Source of the DNA: Pteria penguin
Taxonomy: Eukaryota; Mollusca; Bivalvia; Pterioida; Pteriidae
Assembly: GCA_035048485.1 (NCBI GenBank)
Contig: CM068586.1
Coordinates: 29,435,849 to 29,499,848, forward strand
DNA length: 64,000 nt
Direction: 5' to 3'
Shown: piece after piece, positions 51,086 to 63,467 of the stretch
How the letters are laid out: the number at the start of each line of letters is the position of its first letter
Position numbering within the stretch: position 1 is the stretch's first letter
Program-made: the position numbers and the translations under genes
The notes under the pieces: generated by a model
The model's database searches: none
Told to the model about the DNA's origin: nothing
Seen by the model: the letters and a program-made list of their open reading frames with translations, nothing else

Positions 51086-53116
51086 TGCATATATTTCTTT
51101 GTCATCCGGTCATTTCGTTGTAAATGCAATGACCACTAAGCATGTGAATCTGTTTACGAACATGAGATAAAGCAGTGAAAGTGTCCAGAATCCAATGTGC
51201 GCCGTGGTACAAAACGACTTCACTTCGAAAAAGTGACTGTGTTGAAAGAGAAATGGGAGTTTGAAGTTTGAGGTTTTTTATTCCATGCCAATCATGTTAC
51301 TGACGATGCATTCTGAGTCACATCGGTCTGATCTGTACACAGATTCAAGGTTTGTAAGTTTTACCTAACAATTTAAATGGAAATGATGTTTTCTTTTAAA
51401 AAATCTCCACATCTGAGATATTTAGGGGTTTTTTAATTGACACTACCTAAAACCAAACCAAAAGAAGATAGGAGCGTCTTTTTTACTATATATGTAATCA
51501 CTTGTGTTTTACATTAGTGAAATGAATTATTTATAGTGGAATAATATATGTAATAAGTTTGTAATTAACATCCTTGATATTACTATTACTAAGGTTTTAG
51601 CTTCTGCAGCCATTTTCGGCATTTACAAAATGACCAACAGTCCCCGATCATAGAGGTTAATAGGGACTTGATTAATGATTTGTAAATTATTCAGGAAGCA
51701 ATTTTGCGCCTCAGTATTACTGTAAATGATAATTGTTAATAATGATATATTTTTTTCTATTTGTATCATCAAAGAAAGGGAATGTTTCTATTTATAATTA
51801 TGTTGACTATGGTTATAAATGAAACAATTTTCTGTGATACGTTTTCACTATAAAGCAGTGCTTTCAGTTTAAGACAAAGAGGGGGGAGGGGCTCTGAAAT
51901 TTGATGCGGATCTAGCACTGTAAAATAAGCGGCGAATCTTCTAGTACTTGGGATGAGAAAAAAATATTTGATACTTTATCATGAAATAACTGCGGAAGGA
52001 GGGAGACAAAGATCCCTCATTCCCTCTTTTTCAATCCGCCACTGAAAATTGATTCAACAATACCTTGATTGTACAGTTGAAAATTTGTATGATGAATGTA
52101 AATGTTTATATACACTGGGCGACTAAAACCATTAATTAAACGGTAAATCATTTCATTTAATGCCGGTCCTGGTAGTGGTTAATAAGGTGGATCTCAGTTA
52201 CAATCGACGTATCGTACAACACGCCTCTGTTAATACTTTACATAAAGGTTCAGTGTAATATGTAAAGTACATGTATACCAAAAGTAATTGAAAATTTTCT
52301 AAAATCAAATTATGATGCATAAGAAATGCAGAAATATGTCATGTAATTTGTATATCATTACATGTAAAAGCCTAGATATTCTAATAAAGTTCACAGTAAT
52401 GACAAGATGTTACACTTCATAGAGACAGAGGACACCCTTGTGGATTTCACCAGAGTTTGGGTATCAATCTCACAAAACAAAGGTCTCCAATATGAGCCGA
52501 GGGTCTGTAAAAATATTCATGCTGGAGCACGTTTACCCTATTTCGAGGATGGTGCTTTCTGGAGTTCATGCTTTTTGGTTATGCCTCTGAACATCTTTTT
52601 CACACCTGTCTTTGACCTACCCGGATTAGGCTCCCCGGGATCTTCAATTTAATTATACTTCAGTCACAAAAGTGATGTTTTGGCAATCAATAAAAACTTC
52701 TCACTTTAACTAATGGATAGTGTTTTAGTGGTGGTCATCTCTTATCCTTTGACCTCTTGACTCCCGCCACGACAGGCTGGACAATGAAAGACTGACCATT
52801 CGACCCTTGCACGGACAGTGCAAGTCATCTTTGTTAATGATTTCAAAAGTGAACAAAAAAAGATGCATCTGCAGTGACAGTTGAAGAGTGAAATTCGAAT
52901 GTGTTTGACTTAAATTCGAAAAAAGATAGGGACATACTAGTTCCATGTAATGATTTTATGTTTATAAATTGTTTATTGTTATTTTTCTCAAATGGAGACG
53001 GCAGTATAAGCTATATAGAATAGAATCAAACTGTGAACATCGTGTGGTGTTTAGTTATAATGTTTCTTCAATGCAATTTTATATGAAAGAAATTTGGTTC
53101 TTATTGTTCACGACAT

Positions 53117-53320
53117 GACAAATCAAGGCAAACACATTACAACACTATCTAATGATGGCATGATGATGTCATATGATGACAAATCAAGGCAAACACATTA
53201 CAACACTATCTAATGATGGCATGTAGGTGCCATATGAAGGCCTGATGATGTCATATGATGGAAGGTGCCATATGATGGCATGATGATGTCATATAGATGT
53301 AGATGTCATATAGTGTTTAC
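53117..53320. repeat. 61-bp tandem duplication with ATGATG decay
   Basis: GACAAATCAAGGCAAACACA starts at 53117 and again at 53178. The second copy runs into repeated GATGATGTCATATGATGG segments. Confidence 0.88.
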
Positions 53321-53344
53321 TTTTAAGGTCTATCATTACCTAGT

Positions 53345-54020
53345 AGCGTGTAACTCATGTAAGCCATTTTAGACATAACCTATGATAACGTTATGTCGCA
53401 TTACTCATCGTAGAACTCATGATAGGGGTGTGTGTTACATAGAATGGTCTCTTAGAACTCATGTGAACTAATAATGTGGTTATGTCATAGAACTCATGAG
53501 AATCATTGATGTAGTTACGTCATATAACTCATGAGGACCATTTATATAGTTTGTCATAGAACTCATGAGAACCATTAATATGGTTTGTCATAGAACTCAT
53601 GATAACCATTTATATGGTTATGTCATAGAACTTGTGTGAACCATTTATATAGTTATATCAAAGAACTCATGAGAACTACTTATATGGTTATGTCATAGAA
53701 CTCATGAGAACCATTTATATGGTTATGGCATATAACTTGTGTGAACCATTCATATGGTTATATCATAGAAATCGTATGAACTGTTAATGTAATTATGCCA
53801 TAGAACTCGTGGTAACCGCTAGTGTGGTTATATCACAGAATTCATATGAACATTTAATGTGGTTATATCATAGAACTTGTGGGAACCGTTTTTTGTAGTT
53901 ATGTCATAGAGATCGTGTGAACTGTTAATATAATTCTGTCATAAAACTCGAGTGAACAGTCATGTGAACCGTTAATATGTTTATGTCATAGCACTTGTGT
54001 CAGCTGTTAATGTGTCTGTG
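53345..54020. repeat. Degenerate 35-bp minisatellite, about 18 copies
   Basis: The unit reads GGTTATGTCATAGAACTCAT plus GAGAACCATTTATAT. Copies diverge a good deal, so this is older than the 35-bp satellite at 23-28.5 kb and unrelated to it in sequence. Confidence 0.9.
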
Positions 54021-54281
54021 TTACATTTATAACACACTTTTTGATTGAATGTATAACAGATACATGTAATTAATTTTGAATTTATTGAGTGTTTATAAAT
54101 AAAACAAAATTACTGAATCATGTTTCATACTTTTGTAGCATTACAATTCATTTTATTATTTGTGAAATAGTAAAAATGTAAATAAAACAAATAAGAAACA
54201 AGAAAAAGAATGAAGAGGAATGAGAATACAAACTATATGAGCCTAAAGTAATAATATGTTATTAATTTGATATTGTTGACA

Positions 54282-54369
54282 CTATTGATAGATGTGAGTC
54301 AACGGCAAATAAGTAGATTATTGAATTCAATAATCTACTTATATGCCGTTGACTCACATCTATCAATAG
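54282..54369. repeat. 88-bp near-perfect palindrome
   Basis: Two 44-bp arms (CTATTGATAGATGTGAGTCA at each end) meet with no spacer at GAATTC (54323-54328). By eye they differ at one base pair (GGCAAAT versus GGCATAT). The right arm is absent from the sister copy of this segment. Confidence 0.97.
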
Positions 54370-54500
54370 TTAAGTAAGTAATAAGTAATGATAATAAGTA
54401 ATGAGTTAAGTAATAAGTAAGAGTTAAGTAATAAGTAATGATAATAAGTAATGAGTTAAGTAATAAGTAAGAGTTAAGTAATAAGTAATAATAATACTTA
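54370..54500. repeat. 50-bp TAAG-rich tandem repeat, 2-3 copies
   Basis: GAGTTAAGTAATAAGTAATG and following sequence repeat at 54421 and 54471, directly after the palindrome. Confidence 0.9.
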
Positions 54501-55050
54501 TATACTTTTATACTTATAAAATAATATCACTAAGTATTGTTACTGTGTAGAAATTTGTGATTAAATTTGGATGTTTGTAACAATATAAAATTCAGGCCAC
54601 TAAAATCGTTTCACAGTAATTGACGGGTATGGCATACTGGCGGGAGATAATTAATACTATTGTAGCATAACTAATTTTGTATTATATTGTAAAACAAAAA
54701 GAAAATGAAATACGAAATATTACATGAAAAATGAGAAAGAAAGAAATCCCAGAGGAATGATAATGCAAACTATACGAGGCTGGAGTAATTATTTGTTATT
54801 AATCTTATGCTGTTGAAACTATTGGTAGCTGTGAGCTAACTGCAAATAAGTAGATTACTGAGTTGAGTAAAATAACAAGTACTTGCTTAAAAGATAAAAT
54901 CACTAACTATTGTCATTGTCTGGAAATTTGTGATTAAATTTGGATATGTTTATGTTTAAATTTAATAATATAAAATTCTAGCTAATATCACCGCTTCACA
55001 GAAATTGACGGATATGGCATACTGACGGGAGATATTCAGTACTTTAGGAT

Positions 55051-56284
55051 AACTCTAGAACAACTTTATATACTATATTTCCATTATATATAAAGTGTTC
55101 TTACTGTTTAAGAATGCTTAATCCTAATGATTTTACATTTAAGTGGACATGTGCATAATTTTCAAAAGCCTTCTATTTTAATCTTGATTACTCTTATGTG
55201 TTATTATTAACTACTGAAATAGGTAAATGAAAATGTTGTCTTTTTCTAAAATCAAATTTTTAAAATTTGAAAGTTAGGGTACGAATCATGCTCACATTGA
55301 AACTGAAAAAAGACTAAAAAATATTCATAAAAATTATTTTTCACTGAAATACCTCGCAAAAAGTGACGATACAAAAACAATAAAAATGTCAAATTCGAGG
55401 CGACCTGCCTCTTCTTCTTGACACACTAATTATAAACACATAAAGAGACAATCAAACAAATAAACACTATGTACAAAGCACTAACCTAAGTGAAAAAAGA
55501 GATATAGGAACTACATATTTACGTGTATATATACACATTTGTTTAAACAAAACAGGCTCGGTAAGTCAGACAGTTGATATTTTATAAGATATCATTTACG
55601 GAAGTTTTATCGAAAAACAAACTAGATTTGCCGGTGCTGGTTTAAAAATGACAATAAAACATTATTATCAGTGCTTATAAAGAGGAAATGAAGGATTATG
55701 TTAATGCCGTATTAAGTCCAAAATGTCGGACCTAAGCAAAGCAGTTAAGGAAGGTCGAGCTGCTTTAAAAATAATCATATTTCTTTTTATACCGCTCTCG
55801 CTCGCTCTCTCTCTCTCTCTGAAAAAGATGCACCACTTAACGATGTATGGCACTATTGTTTTGGGTACCACTTCAATATGACGTCGTGTTTCGTAAGACG
55901 TATGAATCAGACATAATGATCAGGATATTGGCGACTAGTTATGAACTTTGTAAATCAGCTAAAACCTCATCTAAGTCTTATTTGAGTGGTCAAGATGTTT
56001 TCCTGTTGGTATAACTTTAGAAGTGGAAATTATGTCATTTTAACGTTATATCCGGTTGCCAAGGATACATAATGGACGTATCATCTCAAGGCTGTTTGTA
56101 TAAGTTTTTCTGAATGTTTTACTGTTTGTTAGCGGTTACACAATTTTACATGCATTTGTTTTGAAACATAAAAAACTTTTAAAGCTCATGTTATGCTCTG
56201 AGATTTTGACTTCATTCGTACGAGCATGACCTACTACACATGAATATTACATACTAAAATTGACATCGGAGCACTATCCATTTA
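55051..56284. other. Single-copy AT-rich spacer
   Basis: It holds a short (CT)n run at 55797-55821; no gene is supported. Confidence 0.5.
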
Positions 56285-56286
56285 CC

Positions 56287-56356
56287 TCCGTGGTCTACCA
56301 TGGAAGATTAAGTTTTGCATAAGCTCAGGGGATCTGAGTTCGATTCCAGGTTTGAC
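56287..56356 (+). other. tRNA-like remnant
   Basis: CCGTGGTCTACCATGG is followed about 35 bases later by GAGTTCGATTCCAG, giving A-box-like and good B-box-like blocks at tRNA spacing. No SINE body or full cloverleaf follows. It is probably a decayed tRNA-derived head. Confidence 0.3.
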
Positions 56357-56439
56357 AAATTATGTTTAAGATGTTCTTAATTTAGAGCTTACAAGTGTTT
56401 AAAAGCAGAGAACTATAGTACTAAATCAAAAAGTTGCAT

Positions 56440-57065
56440 GGTTGTTTTGGAGACACTATTCATGAATCAAAACTATCGAAGTCTTTGGTAACATCGCTGT
56501 TGAATTGGAGAAATAAGGTGCTTGGTTTTAAAACGGCGAAACAGAAGAGATTTGCTATTTTGGTCACACCACTGATGAAACGAGCAATGGGTTACCAGTG
56601 GCAAACCATTTTCGTTTCGTACAAAATAGATGAATGAGAGAAACTTGGTTTTCGATACTGTTCGATACTGCTGGTGACAGAGAATAACTGGTTACACTTG
56701 GTAGATCAGTTTCATTATGGCTGTTTGGTTACATCACAGATGAAACAGAACACGTTAGGTTTTTATTGCAGAAAGAGAGTTTAGTTACACCATTGGTCAG
56801 CCAGAGCAGTGTGGTCTTTATCTGCAGCAATGGTAAAACACAACAATTTTATGTTTTGTAACACTACTGGTGAAGTTGAGAAATTTGATCTTTATTTCAT
56901 TACTGACAGATAAGGAAAAAGTATCACTAGTAAATCAAAACATGGTGTTCTATGTTTTTCTAACCGATGGAACAAAAACATTTAAGTCTTTGATTTTGGC
57001 GACTATTTCACGAATCAGAAAATCGTTGTCTTTGGTTACACCAGATGACGGTCGTAAACTTCATA
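56440..57065. repeat. Highly degenerate tandem repeat, about 58-bp period
   Basis: Variants of TTTGGTTACACCACTGATGA plus AACAGA recur near 56475, 56560, 56690, 56730, 56785, 56855 and 57033 with uneven spacing. Two plus-strand frames of 67 codons (56434-56637, 56870-57073) fall inside and reflect the repeat. Confidence 0.6.
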
Positions 57066-57625
57066 AGTCTTAACCTGTATGTAGCATGATGTTTTGAGTT
57101 AATATGATGGGCTAGAATGGATTCTTATAAAGCTACATTGCATCATACTGCTTTAACGTACAGATACACGACGGCAATCGAACTCTAGACGTCTTATACA
57201 GCCGGGTATCTGCAAGTTGATATAGTAGTGTGAAAAACAAACCATCGTATGTATGATAGTGTTGATAACCTGTATCTATAAGACCTCTTTCTTATATTTC
57301 TGTCAAATACTGCATTCCTTGGAAATGATTGAAAACTATGCAGAATTGTAGGAGTGTTCGATTTTATAACAAAATCTCGGTTAATATAAGTAATTTTAAG
57401 ACTATATTTAGGTTATCATGCTATATGTATCTGGAGGGTCATTGTGGTATTCTGACCTACGGAAAAAAAGGGGAAACAAACACTACGTTTTACGCACATT
57501 CTTGATGACCCGGATGCCCTTCTTCAACGTCTTCATTTGGTTAAGCTAATGATAAAGAGCAGGGATTTTTTAAGTATGCTGAGAATAATCCATTTGAAGT
57601 GTCCGTAAAACACAAACACAAACAC
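57066..57625. other. Single-copy AT-rich spacer
   Basis: Nothing is recognised. Confidence 0.5.
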
Positions 57626-57627
57626 AA

Positions 57628-57628
<1 letters not shown>

Positions 57629-57660
<32 letters not shown>

Positions 57661-57661
57661 A
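57629..57661. repeat. (GA)n followed by G-run
   Basis: About a dozen GA units followed by ten G residues. Confidence 0.96.
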
Positions 57662-57740
57662 AATACAGTTTATATTCAACTTATGAATTTACATTCATAA
57701 AAGGCAGATGTTATATGAAATGGCTTCGGTTACTCGAGAA

Positions 57741-57999
57741 GCCGGCGTGGCATAGTAGTAACGCTGATCGGGAGGCCGGGGTTCGTGTCCCGCTCTGGTC
57801 ATGCCGGTGTCCTGTCTTTTGGATGAGACAGTAAAAACCGAGGTCCCGTGTCGTGGTATGCATGGCACGTTAAAGATCCCTCACTGCTTCGGGTGGGTCC
57901 GTTGCAAATGTTAAAATTTTTATGCCCCGCATCAAGCAGATGCCGTCACCATATACGTGAAATATTCGAAGTGTGACGTTAAACAAAAATCAATCAATT

Positions 58000-58030
<31 letters not shown>

Positions 58031-58034
58031 TAAT
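57741..58034 (+). mobile_element. Full-length tRNA-derived SINE with 14-bp TSD
   Basis: A perfect direct repeat CGGTTACTCGAGAA flanks it (57727-57740 and 58035-58048). The head has an A-box-like TGGCATAGTAGT and a B-box-like GGTTCGTGTCC at tRNA spacing. A central domain (GATGAGACAG to GGGTGGGTCCGTTGC) and a 3' domain (CAGATGCCGTCACCATAT, GTGACGTTAAACAAAA) follow, then an (ATCA)n tail. The perfect TSD points to a fairly young insertion. It is the best reference for the copies at 2655, 46965 and possibly 44639. The type resembles molluscan core-domain SINEs; exact family not determined. Confidence 0.95.
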
Positions 58035-58048
58035 CGGTTACTCGAGAA

Positions 58049-59998
58049 AGTTTGGCGCCTTTGCCTACGACTCATAAATGAAACAAAAAATATATACGAA
58101 AAACATTTTGTTTGTACTTTAGGGTATTTTTAATTTTATTGAATAAAACTAACATCTTATTGTTTGAGATGTGAATTTCATTCAATCTGATTTAAAACAC
58201 GAAAAAACTGTTTCGAGAGAAAACACTTCCAGGAATCGAAATGAAAGTTATCGAAAGGGCTGTACGAGAGTACGCATGTAATAAATGCAGATTTCATATC
58301 TATTTTCCCCTTAAGATTCACTTCGTGTACTCTTACGTTATGCGTTTTTGTGTGTATAGAACATACTGTATTTTATGTATGTGAAAAGGATTGTTAAAAT
58401 GAATGTGTTCAGTAGAATAATCTACAGTTTGCTCTCTGTGTAGACGGAAACTGCTGCCTCATGTTCGTAATGGAGATAGATGAACAAAAGGTACATAAAA
58501 TCAAATAAAGTATTAATCAAGCTCGCATGCACCATAAAACTCTGTGCACATCGCCTTCTCAATGGTTTGCATTCTGAAAACACAAGTATTTAGTCATTTT
58601 GTTAAACATGCCATAAAATCGAACAGCTCTTGAGTGGACCTCATTATACTGCAATTTGCCACCGATGCTACCATTTAAAGTAAATTAATAACATGTTTTT
58701 GTATAAAACACATTTTTCTTTTCAAATACAGCTGCTTTCACAGTTTGGGATTGTTTGAACACATGTTCTTTTTTGTTACAAGCAAGCTTTGAATTGAACT
58801 TTTCAATATTTGTTTAAACAAGATTAATTATGGTGCGAGAGGAAATCGTATCGATTCAAGCGTTGTTTATTTCACCATGAAATGGCTATTTTTTAAAAAG
58901 GTTAAACGACCATGTAATGGACATTGCTTTACATGCTATGATCAACTGAACACTCGAGCATTTTAAAAACACGTTTGAATTTTATTCCCCGAGTATTGAT
59001 TCTGCATATTAATGAATACCAAAGAAGTAGCCCAGACTGCTGGAATGTGTTACACATCTTCAGTGCAAGGGTATGGATCTCGACAGGAAATTTTGTTTTC
59101 AGATTTCCTGTTTCGTCTTTATCAACTGAACACCTGCAAATTACAAGCTTTATAAAGAACAATTTTTGTTTTGAATTCAATAAAACATCCGTATTCGAAT
59201 CTTCTTGTAGGTAATAGACAAAACTCTGTCCATGTCTCGCTTAATCGTTTACCATATTGCTCGAAAAAAAACTTGATCATGTACGTATTCCCTTTTTACA
59301 TGATATGAATGTAATGCATCACTGGTAAGCCATACAGTAATGAGATGGATAATTAATTACAATTATGCTTATCCGAATAGCACGCAGGCGCTGATCTAGA
59401 AATTGTGCCGAAAAAAAAAACAGAAAAAGGGGGGGGGGGCAACAAAATTATGTTCAACAGTGTTAAGGCTTGTAAAGTAAGATATTTTACAAAGAAAAAT
59501 ACTAAGCAAGATAAAAAATCTCAGCATGTGATCGGAACCTCTTGTCTATCTGGATCTGTGCCTGACTATGGACTGGACACGTGAAAGAAGATAGCCACAT
59601 CTGCGAAAAGATTAGATTTTGAAAGCAGTGACATAATCGCCTCATTTCTGCTTCGTAAAGTTAATGACTCACATTCCCTATTGGTCAAGCTGACCTAGGG
59701 TAAAATGGCACAGTGAAGTAATGATATATTTTTCTTATCAGAAACTTCGATAAGTAGAAAATGCCGCATTAATTTCCGAAGGGCTCCATAAGGGATACAC
59801 GATGTTTACACTCCTCAATGTATAGCATTCTGCAACAAAGAGGTAGCTGTTGGCATATTTTGTTAAGTTTTTTTTTCTTGAGGGAAGGCATCGTGGCCTT
59901 GGGATTTGAACGCTCCATTCTGCTCAGTTTAATACTATTGTGAAAGTAAAATATTGGGAATTCTGCATAGAAAAATATGATACATGTACATTAAAAAT
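58049..59998. other. Single-copy AT-rich region
   Basis: No exon is supported. An A-run plus G-run lies at 59412-59439. A minus-strand B-box-like CGTTCAAATCCC near 59902 may be a tRNA-derived scrap. Confidence 0.45.
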
Positions 59999-60255
59999 AA
60001 AATAATAATAAAACACCCCCAAACAAACAAAACACCCCCCCCCCCTCAAACAAATAAAAAAAATCCCTAAAACAACCCCCCCCCAAGAAAAAACCCCAAA
60101 ACAAAAACAAAGAAATCCCCGAAACAAGGACAAAAGGAAAAAAAGACAGACAAAAAGAAAAGTACACCCCCCCAAACAAAACAAAAACCCAAATCAAAAC
60201 AAAAAACAAACAAACAATCCCCCCCCCCAAATCAAACAAAAACCCCAAAACAAAA
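59999..60255. repeat. A/C-rich low-complexity tract
   Basis: At least six C-runs of 5-12 bases alternate with CAAAACAAA stretches. On the minus strand these are G-runs in a T-rich context. Low-complexity frames across it are artefacts. Confidence 0.92.
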
Positions 60256-60518
60256 CACTGTACAAAGGTATCTCCGAGAACATTGTATGAATTATTCGCT
60301 TCAATCAGAATTACATATGTTCCTTCCAAAGTAATCTCTTATACACTATGAGAAGTAACTTTAGTATACAAACATTTATGATTACCACCAAAGGAAGATC
60401 AATTTAAATATTTTATTGTTTCTTTGAAAAAATTCTTCCCAACCTTCCATTTAAAACTTACAGAAAACGGACAAGAAAATATCTGAGGAAACAACATATA
60501 TTTATTGAATATGTATGT

Positions 60519-62352
60519 GAGATGTTCCTATTTTATTCTTTGCTATTCTCTGCCTACCGTTATAGTTTACCATTGAGATGTCCTGTTTTATTCTTGTCTA
60601 TGCTCTGTCTACCGTTTTAGTTTACCATTGAGATGCTCCTGTTTTATTCTTGTCTATTCTCTGCCTACCGTTATAGTTTACCATTGAGATGTTCTGTTTT
60701 ATCCCTGTCTATGCTCTGCCTACCGTTATAGTTTACCATTGAGGCGTTCCTGTTTTATCCTTGTCTATTCTCTGCCTACCGTTATAGTTTACCATTGAGA
60801 TGTTCCTGTTTTACTCTTGTCTTTTCTCTGTCTACCGTTATAGTTTACCATTGAGATGTTCCTGTTTTATTCTTGTCTATTCTCTGCCTACCATTATAGT
60901 TTACCATTGAGATGTTCCTGTTTTATTCTTGTCTTTTCTCTGTTTACCGATATAGTTTACCATTGAGATGCTCCTGTTTTGTTCCTGTTTTATTCTTGTC
61001 TATTCTCTGCCTACCGTTATAGTTTACCATTGAGATGTTCCTGTTTTATTCTTGTCTATTCTCTGCCTACCGTTATAGTTTACCATTGAGATGCTCCTGT
61101 TTTGTTCCTGTTTTATTCTTGTCTATTCTCTGCCTACCGTTATAGTTTACCATTGAGATGTTCCTGTTTTATTCTTGTCTATTCTCTGCCTACCGTTATA
61201 GTTTACCATTGAGATGCTCCTGTTTTGTTCCTGTTTTATTCTTGTCTATTCTCTGCCTACCGTTATAGTTTACCATTGAGATGTTCCTGTTTTATTCTTG
61301 TCTTTTCTCTGTCTACCGGTATAGTTTACCATTGAGATGCTCCTCTTTTGTTCCTGTTTTATTCTTGTCTATTCTCTGCCTACCGTTATAGTTTACCATT
61401 GAGATGTTCCTGTTTTATTCTTGTCTTTTCTCTGTCTACCGGTATAGTTTACCATTGAGATGCTCCTGTTTTGTTCCTGTTTTATTCTTGTCTATTCTCT
61501 GTCTACCGTTATAGTTTACCATTGAGATGCTCCTGTTTTGTTCCTGTTTTATTCTTGTATATTCTCTGCCTACCGTTATAGTTTACCATTGAGATGTTCC
61601 TGTTTTATTCTTGTATATTCTCTGTCTACCGTTTTAGTTTACCATTGAGATGCTCCTGTTTTATTCTTGTCTATGCTCTGCCTACCGTTATAGTTTACCA
61701 TTGAGATGTTCCTATTTTATTCTTGGCTATTCTCTGCCTACCGTTATAGTTTACCATTGAGATGTTCCTGTTTTATTCTTGTCTTTTCTCTGTCTACCGT
61801 TATAGTTTACCATTGAGATGCTCCTGTTTTACTCTTGTCTTTTCTCTGTCTACCGTTATAGTGTACCATTGAGATGTTCCTGTTTTATTCTTGTCTATTC
61901 GCTGCCTATCGTTATAGTTTACCATTGAGATGCTCCTGTTTTATTCTTGTCTATTCTCTGCCTACCGTTATAGTTCTGTTTACCATTGAGATGCTCCTGT
62001 TTTATTCTTGTCTATGCTCTGTCTACCGTTATAGTTTACCATTGAGGTGTTCCTGTTTTATCCTTGTCTATTCTCTGCCTACCGTTATAGTTTACCATTG
62101 AGGTGTTCCTGTTTTATCCTTGTCTATTTTCTGTCTACCGTTATAGTTTACCATTGAGATGCTCCTGTTTTACTCTTGTCTTTTCTCTGTCTACCGTTAT
62201 AGTGTACCATTGAGATGTTCCTGTTTTATTCTTGTCTATTTTCTGTCTACCGTTATAGTTTACCGTACCAATGAGATGCTCCTGTTTTACTCTTGTCTTT
62301 CCTCTGTCTACCGTAATAGTTTACCATTGAGATGCTTCTGTTTTATTTCTGT
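60519..62352. repeat. 56-bp minisatellite, about 32 copies
   Basis: The unit has ATTCTTGTCTATTCTCTGCC, TACCGTTATAGTTTACCATT and GAGATGTTCCTGTTTT. Some units carry an 11-bp duplication (GTTCCTGTTTT twice). These sit exactly 123 bp apart at 60971, 61094, 61217, 61340 and 61463, giving a 67+56-bp higher-order dimer. Confidence 0.96.
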
Positions 62353-63230
62353 CTTTGACTGATTCATTTCCTAAATTGAGCTGCCAAACAGTCTATTTAC
62401 ATCAAAACATTTTATTTGGACGTTGATCCGATTTACGTCTTGTACGAGCATCTACAATCAGAGCGTTTTGCGGTAAGGGACAAGGTGATGGGGTCCAGAA
62501 ATTAGATCACACCAATGTTATCTAATCCAATCAATATTATTCTTTTACTCTGACAAATGACCACAGTGATGGCTCTTATTAAATTCACAGAAAATGGTAT
62601 CAATATTTGACTCTTCAGACTGTATGTTTAAATGTCTAATTTCCCCAAAGATCTATGTTCTTTCCGCTTTATTACCAGAAAATGTGTAAAAAGACCTTTC
62701 GTTCACATCAGCTAAGGGAAGGCTTGGAGTTTACGAGAAAACTAGTCTCTAGATAATAAAATATATTTCATTAACCGTTGGAAAAATCATATTGAGAGAT
62801 CATACTCGGGGCTTGGACGAATCTTGGGCTAATAAATCAAAATTGTATATTCGCGTCTCATTGGTTCAAAAGTACAATACAAGATGATTTATTGGGCATT
62901 GATTGGCTGCTATTCAAGAGGAATATTAAGCAGTAAGGCATTAGCACTTACTGATTACGGTGTTTTGACGAGCCTTTGTCAAACAGATTGGTTATGAAAT
63001 CCACAGAAAAACCTGGGATTATAAGGGGATAGTTTCTTGAGAGTTACATGCCATGTTCATCAGAAAGGACACATGCCAAAAGCAGTACATGCATTATGTT
63101 TTCTGAAATAGAAAGCATCTTTTGTTGGACTGCTTTAAACTCTTGTTAAAATTTGTAATCATCTGTTGGTGTAACGCCACAACTAGTATTCAAATTAGCA
63201 AGCCTCTTTGTGGGACTGGCACAGTCACTG
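62353..63230. other. Single-copy AT-rich spacer
   Basis: No repeat or gene is recognised. Confidence 0.5.
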
Positions 63231-63467
63231 TTAAAAATTCCAACTGATCTTTTGCTGGGCTTCTGAATTTTTCTCACGAAGTATTTCAAAAGATTGTTTT
63301 GTATTGTCTCGCTGGTAAGCAATACGGTCGTAGAAAATGAAATTGTTCTTCATTGTGATAACTTCATGTTTCATTATTCCTTTTTGTTCATAGCGAGGGT
63401 GTTCGTTCCACAATATATCAAACACTGGAGCTGGTGAAGTTTCTTTACAAACTGAAAATCTCGAATA
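63231..63467 (-). CDS. Candidate coding exon, unknown protein
   Basis: On the minus strand a pyrimidine-rich stretch (TCTATTTTCTTTTTGGCGTC) ends in CAG at 63468, a plausible splice acceptor. Behind it about 78 codons are open, with a well-mixed composition that is aromatic-rich in part (..YSRFSVCKETS.., ..FDILWNEHPRYEQKG.., ..FIFYDRIAYQRD..), to a TAA at 63231. The open frame itself starts at an ATG at 63524, but those first residues are translated intron if the acceptor is used. No family is recognised, no poly(A) signal is evident close by, and a weak donor (TTC|GTGAGA) could shorten it. Upstream exons would lie to the right of the window. Confidence 0.3.
   Translation of the reverse strand, partial: YSRFSVCKETSPAPVFDILWNEHPRYEQKGIMKHEVITMKNNFIFYDRIAYQRDNTKQSFEILREKNSEAQQKISWNF

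Larger units (their letters stand above)
47118..53110. other. 6-kb single-copy region rich in TGACCA words
   Basis: No confident exon is found in this, the longest repeat-poor stretch of the window. It carries four ACTGACCA sites (48506, 50549, 50785, 52791), further TGACCA/TGGTCA words, the palindrome TGACCACTGGTCA (48508-48520) and a DR1 site (51073-51085). T-rich and GA-rich low-complexity runs lie at 48806-48875 and 49635-49677. It could be an intron or intergenic DNA with regulatory content. Confidence 0.4.
54134..55050. repeat. Diverged tandem segmental duplication
   Basis: Two copies of about 400-530 bp share GAGGAATGA (54214 and 54752), AACTGCAAATAAGTAGATTA-type sequence, AAATTTGTGATTAAATTTGG and GGCATACTG.CGGGAGATA. 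The 5' parts are offset by 538 bp and the 3' parts by about 385 bp, because the left copy holds about 150 extra bases: a palindrome arm plus a short tandem repeat. Confidence 0.88.

Noticed and set aside
52407..52652. 81-codon plus-strand frame
   Set aside because: No recognisable domain or splice context; within chance expectation for the window.
59890..59925. tRNA gene on the minus strand
   Set aside because: Only a B-box-like word is present; no cloverleaf or A box can be formed.
59924..60329. Overlapping minus-strand frames with membrane-like composition
   Set aside because: Translation of the A/C-rich tract with long C-runs.
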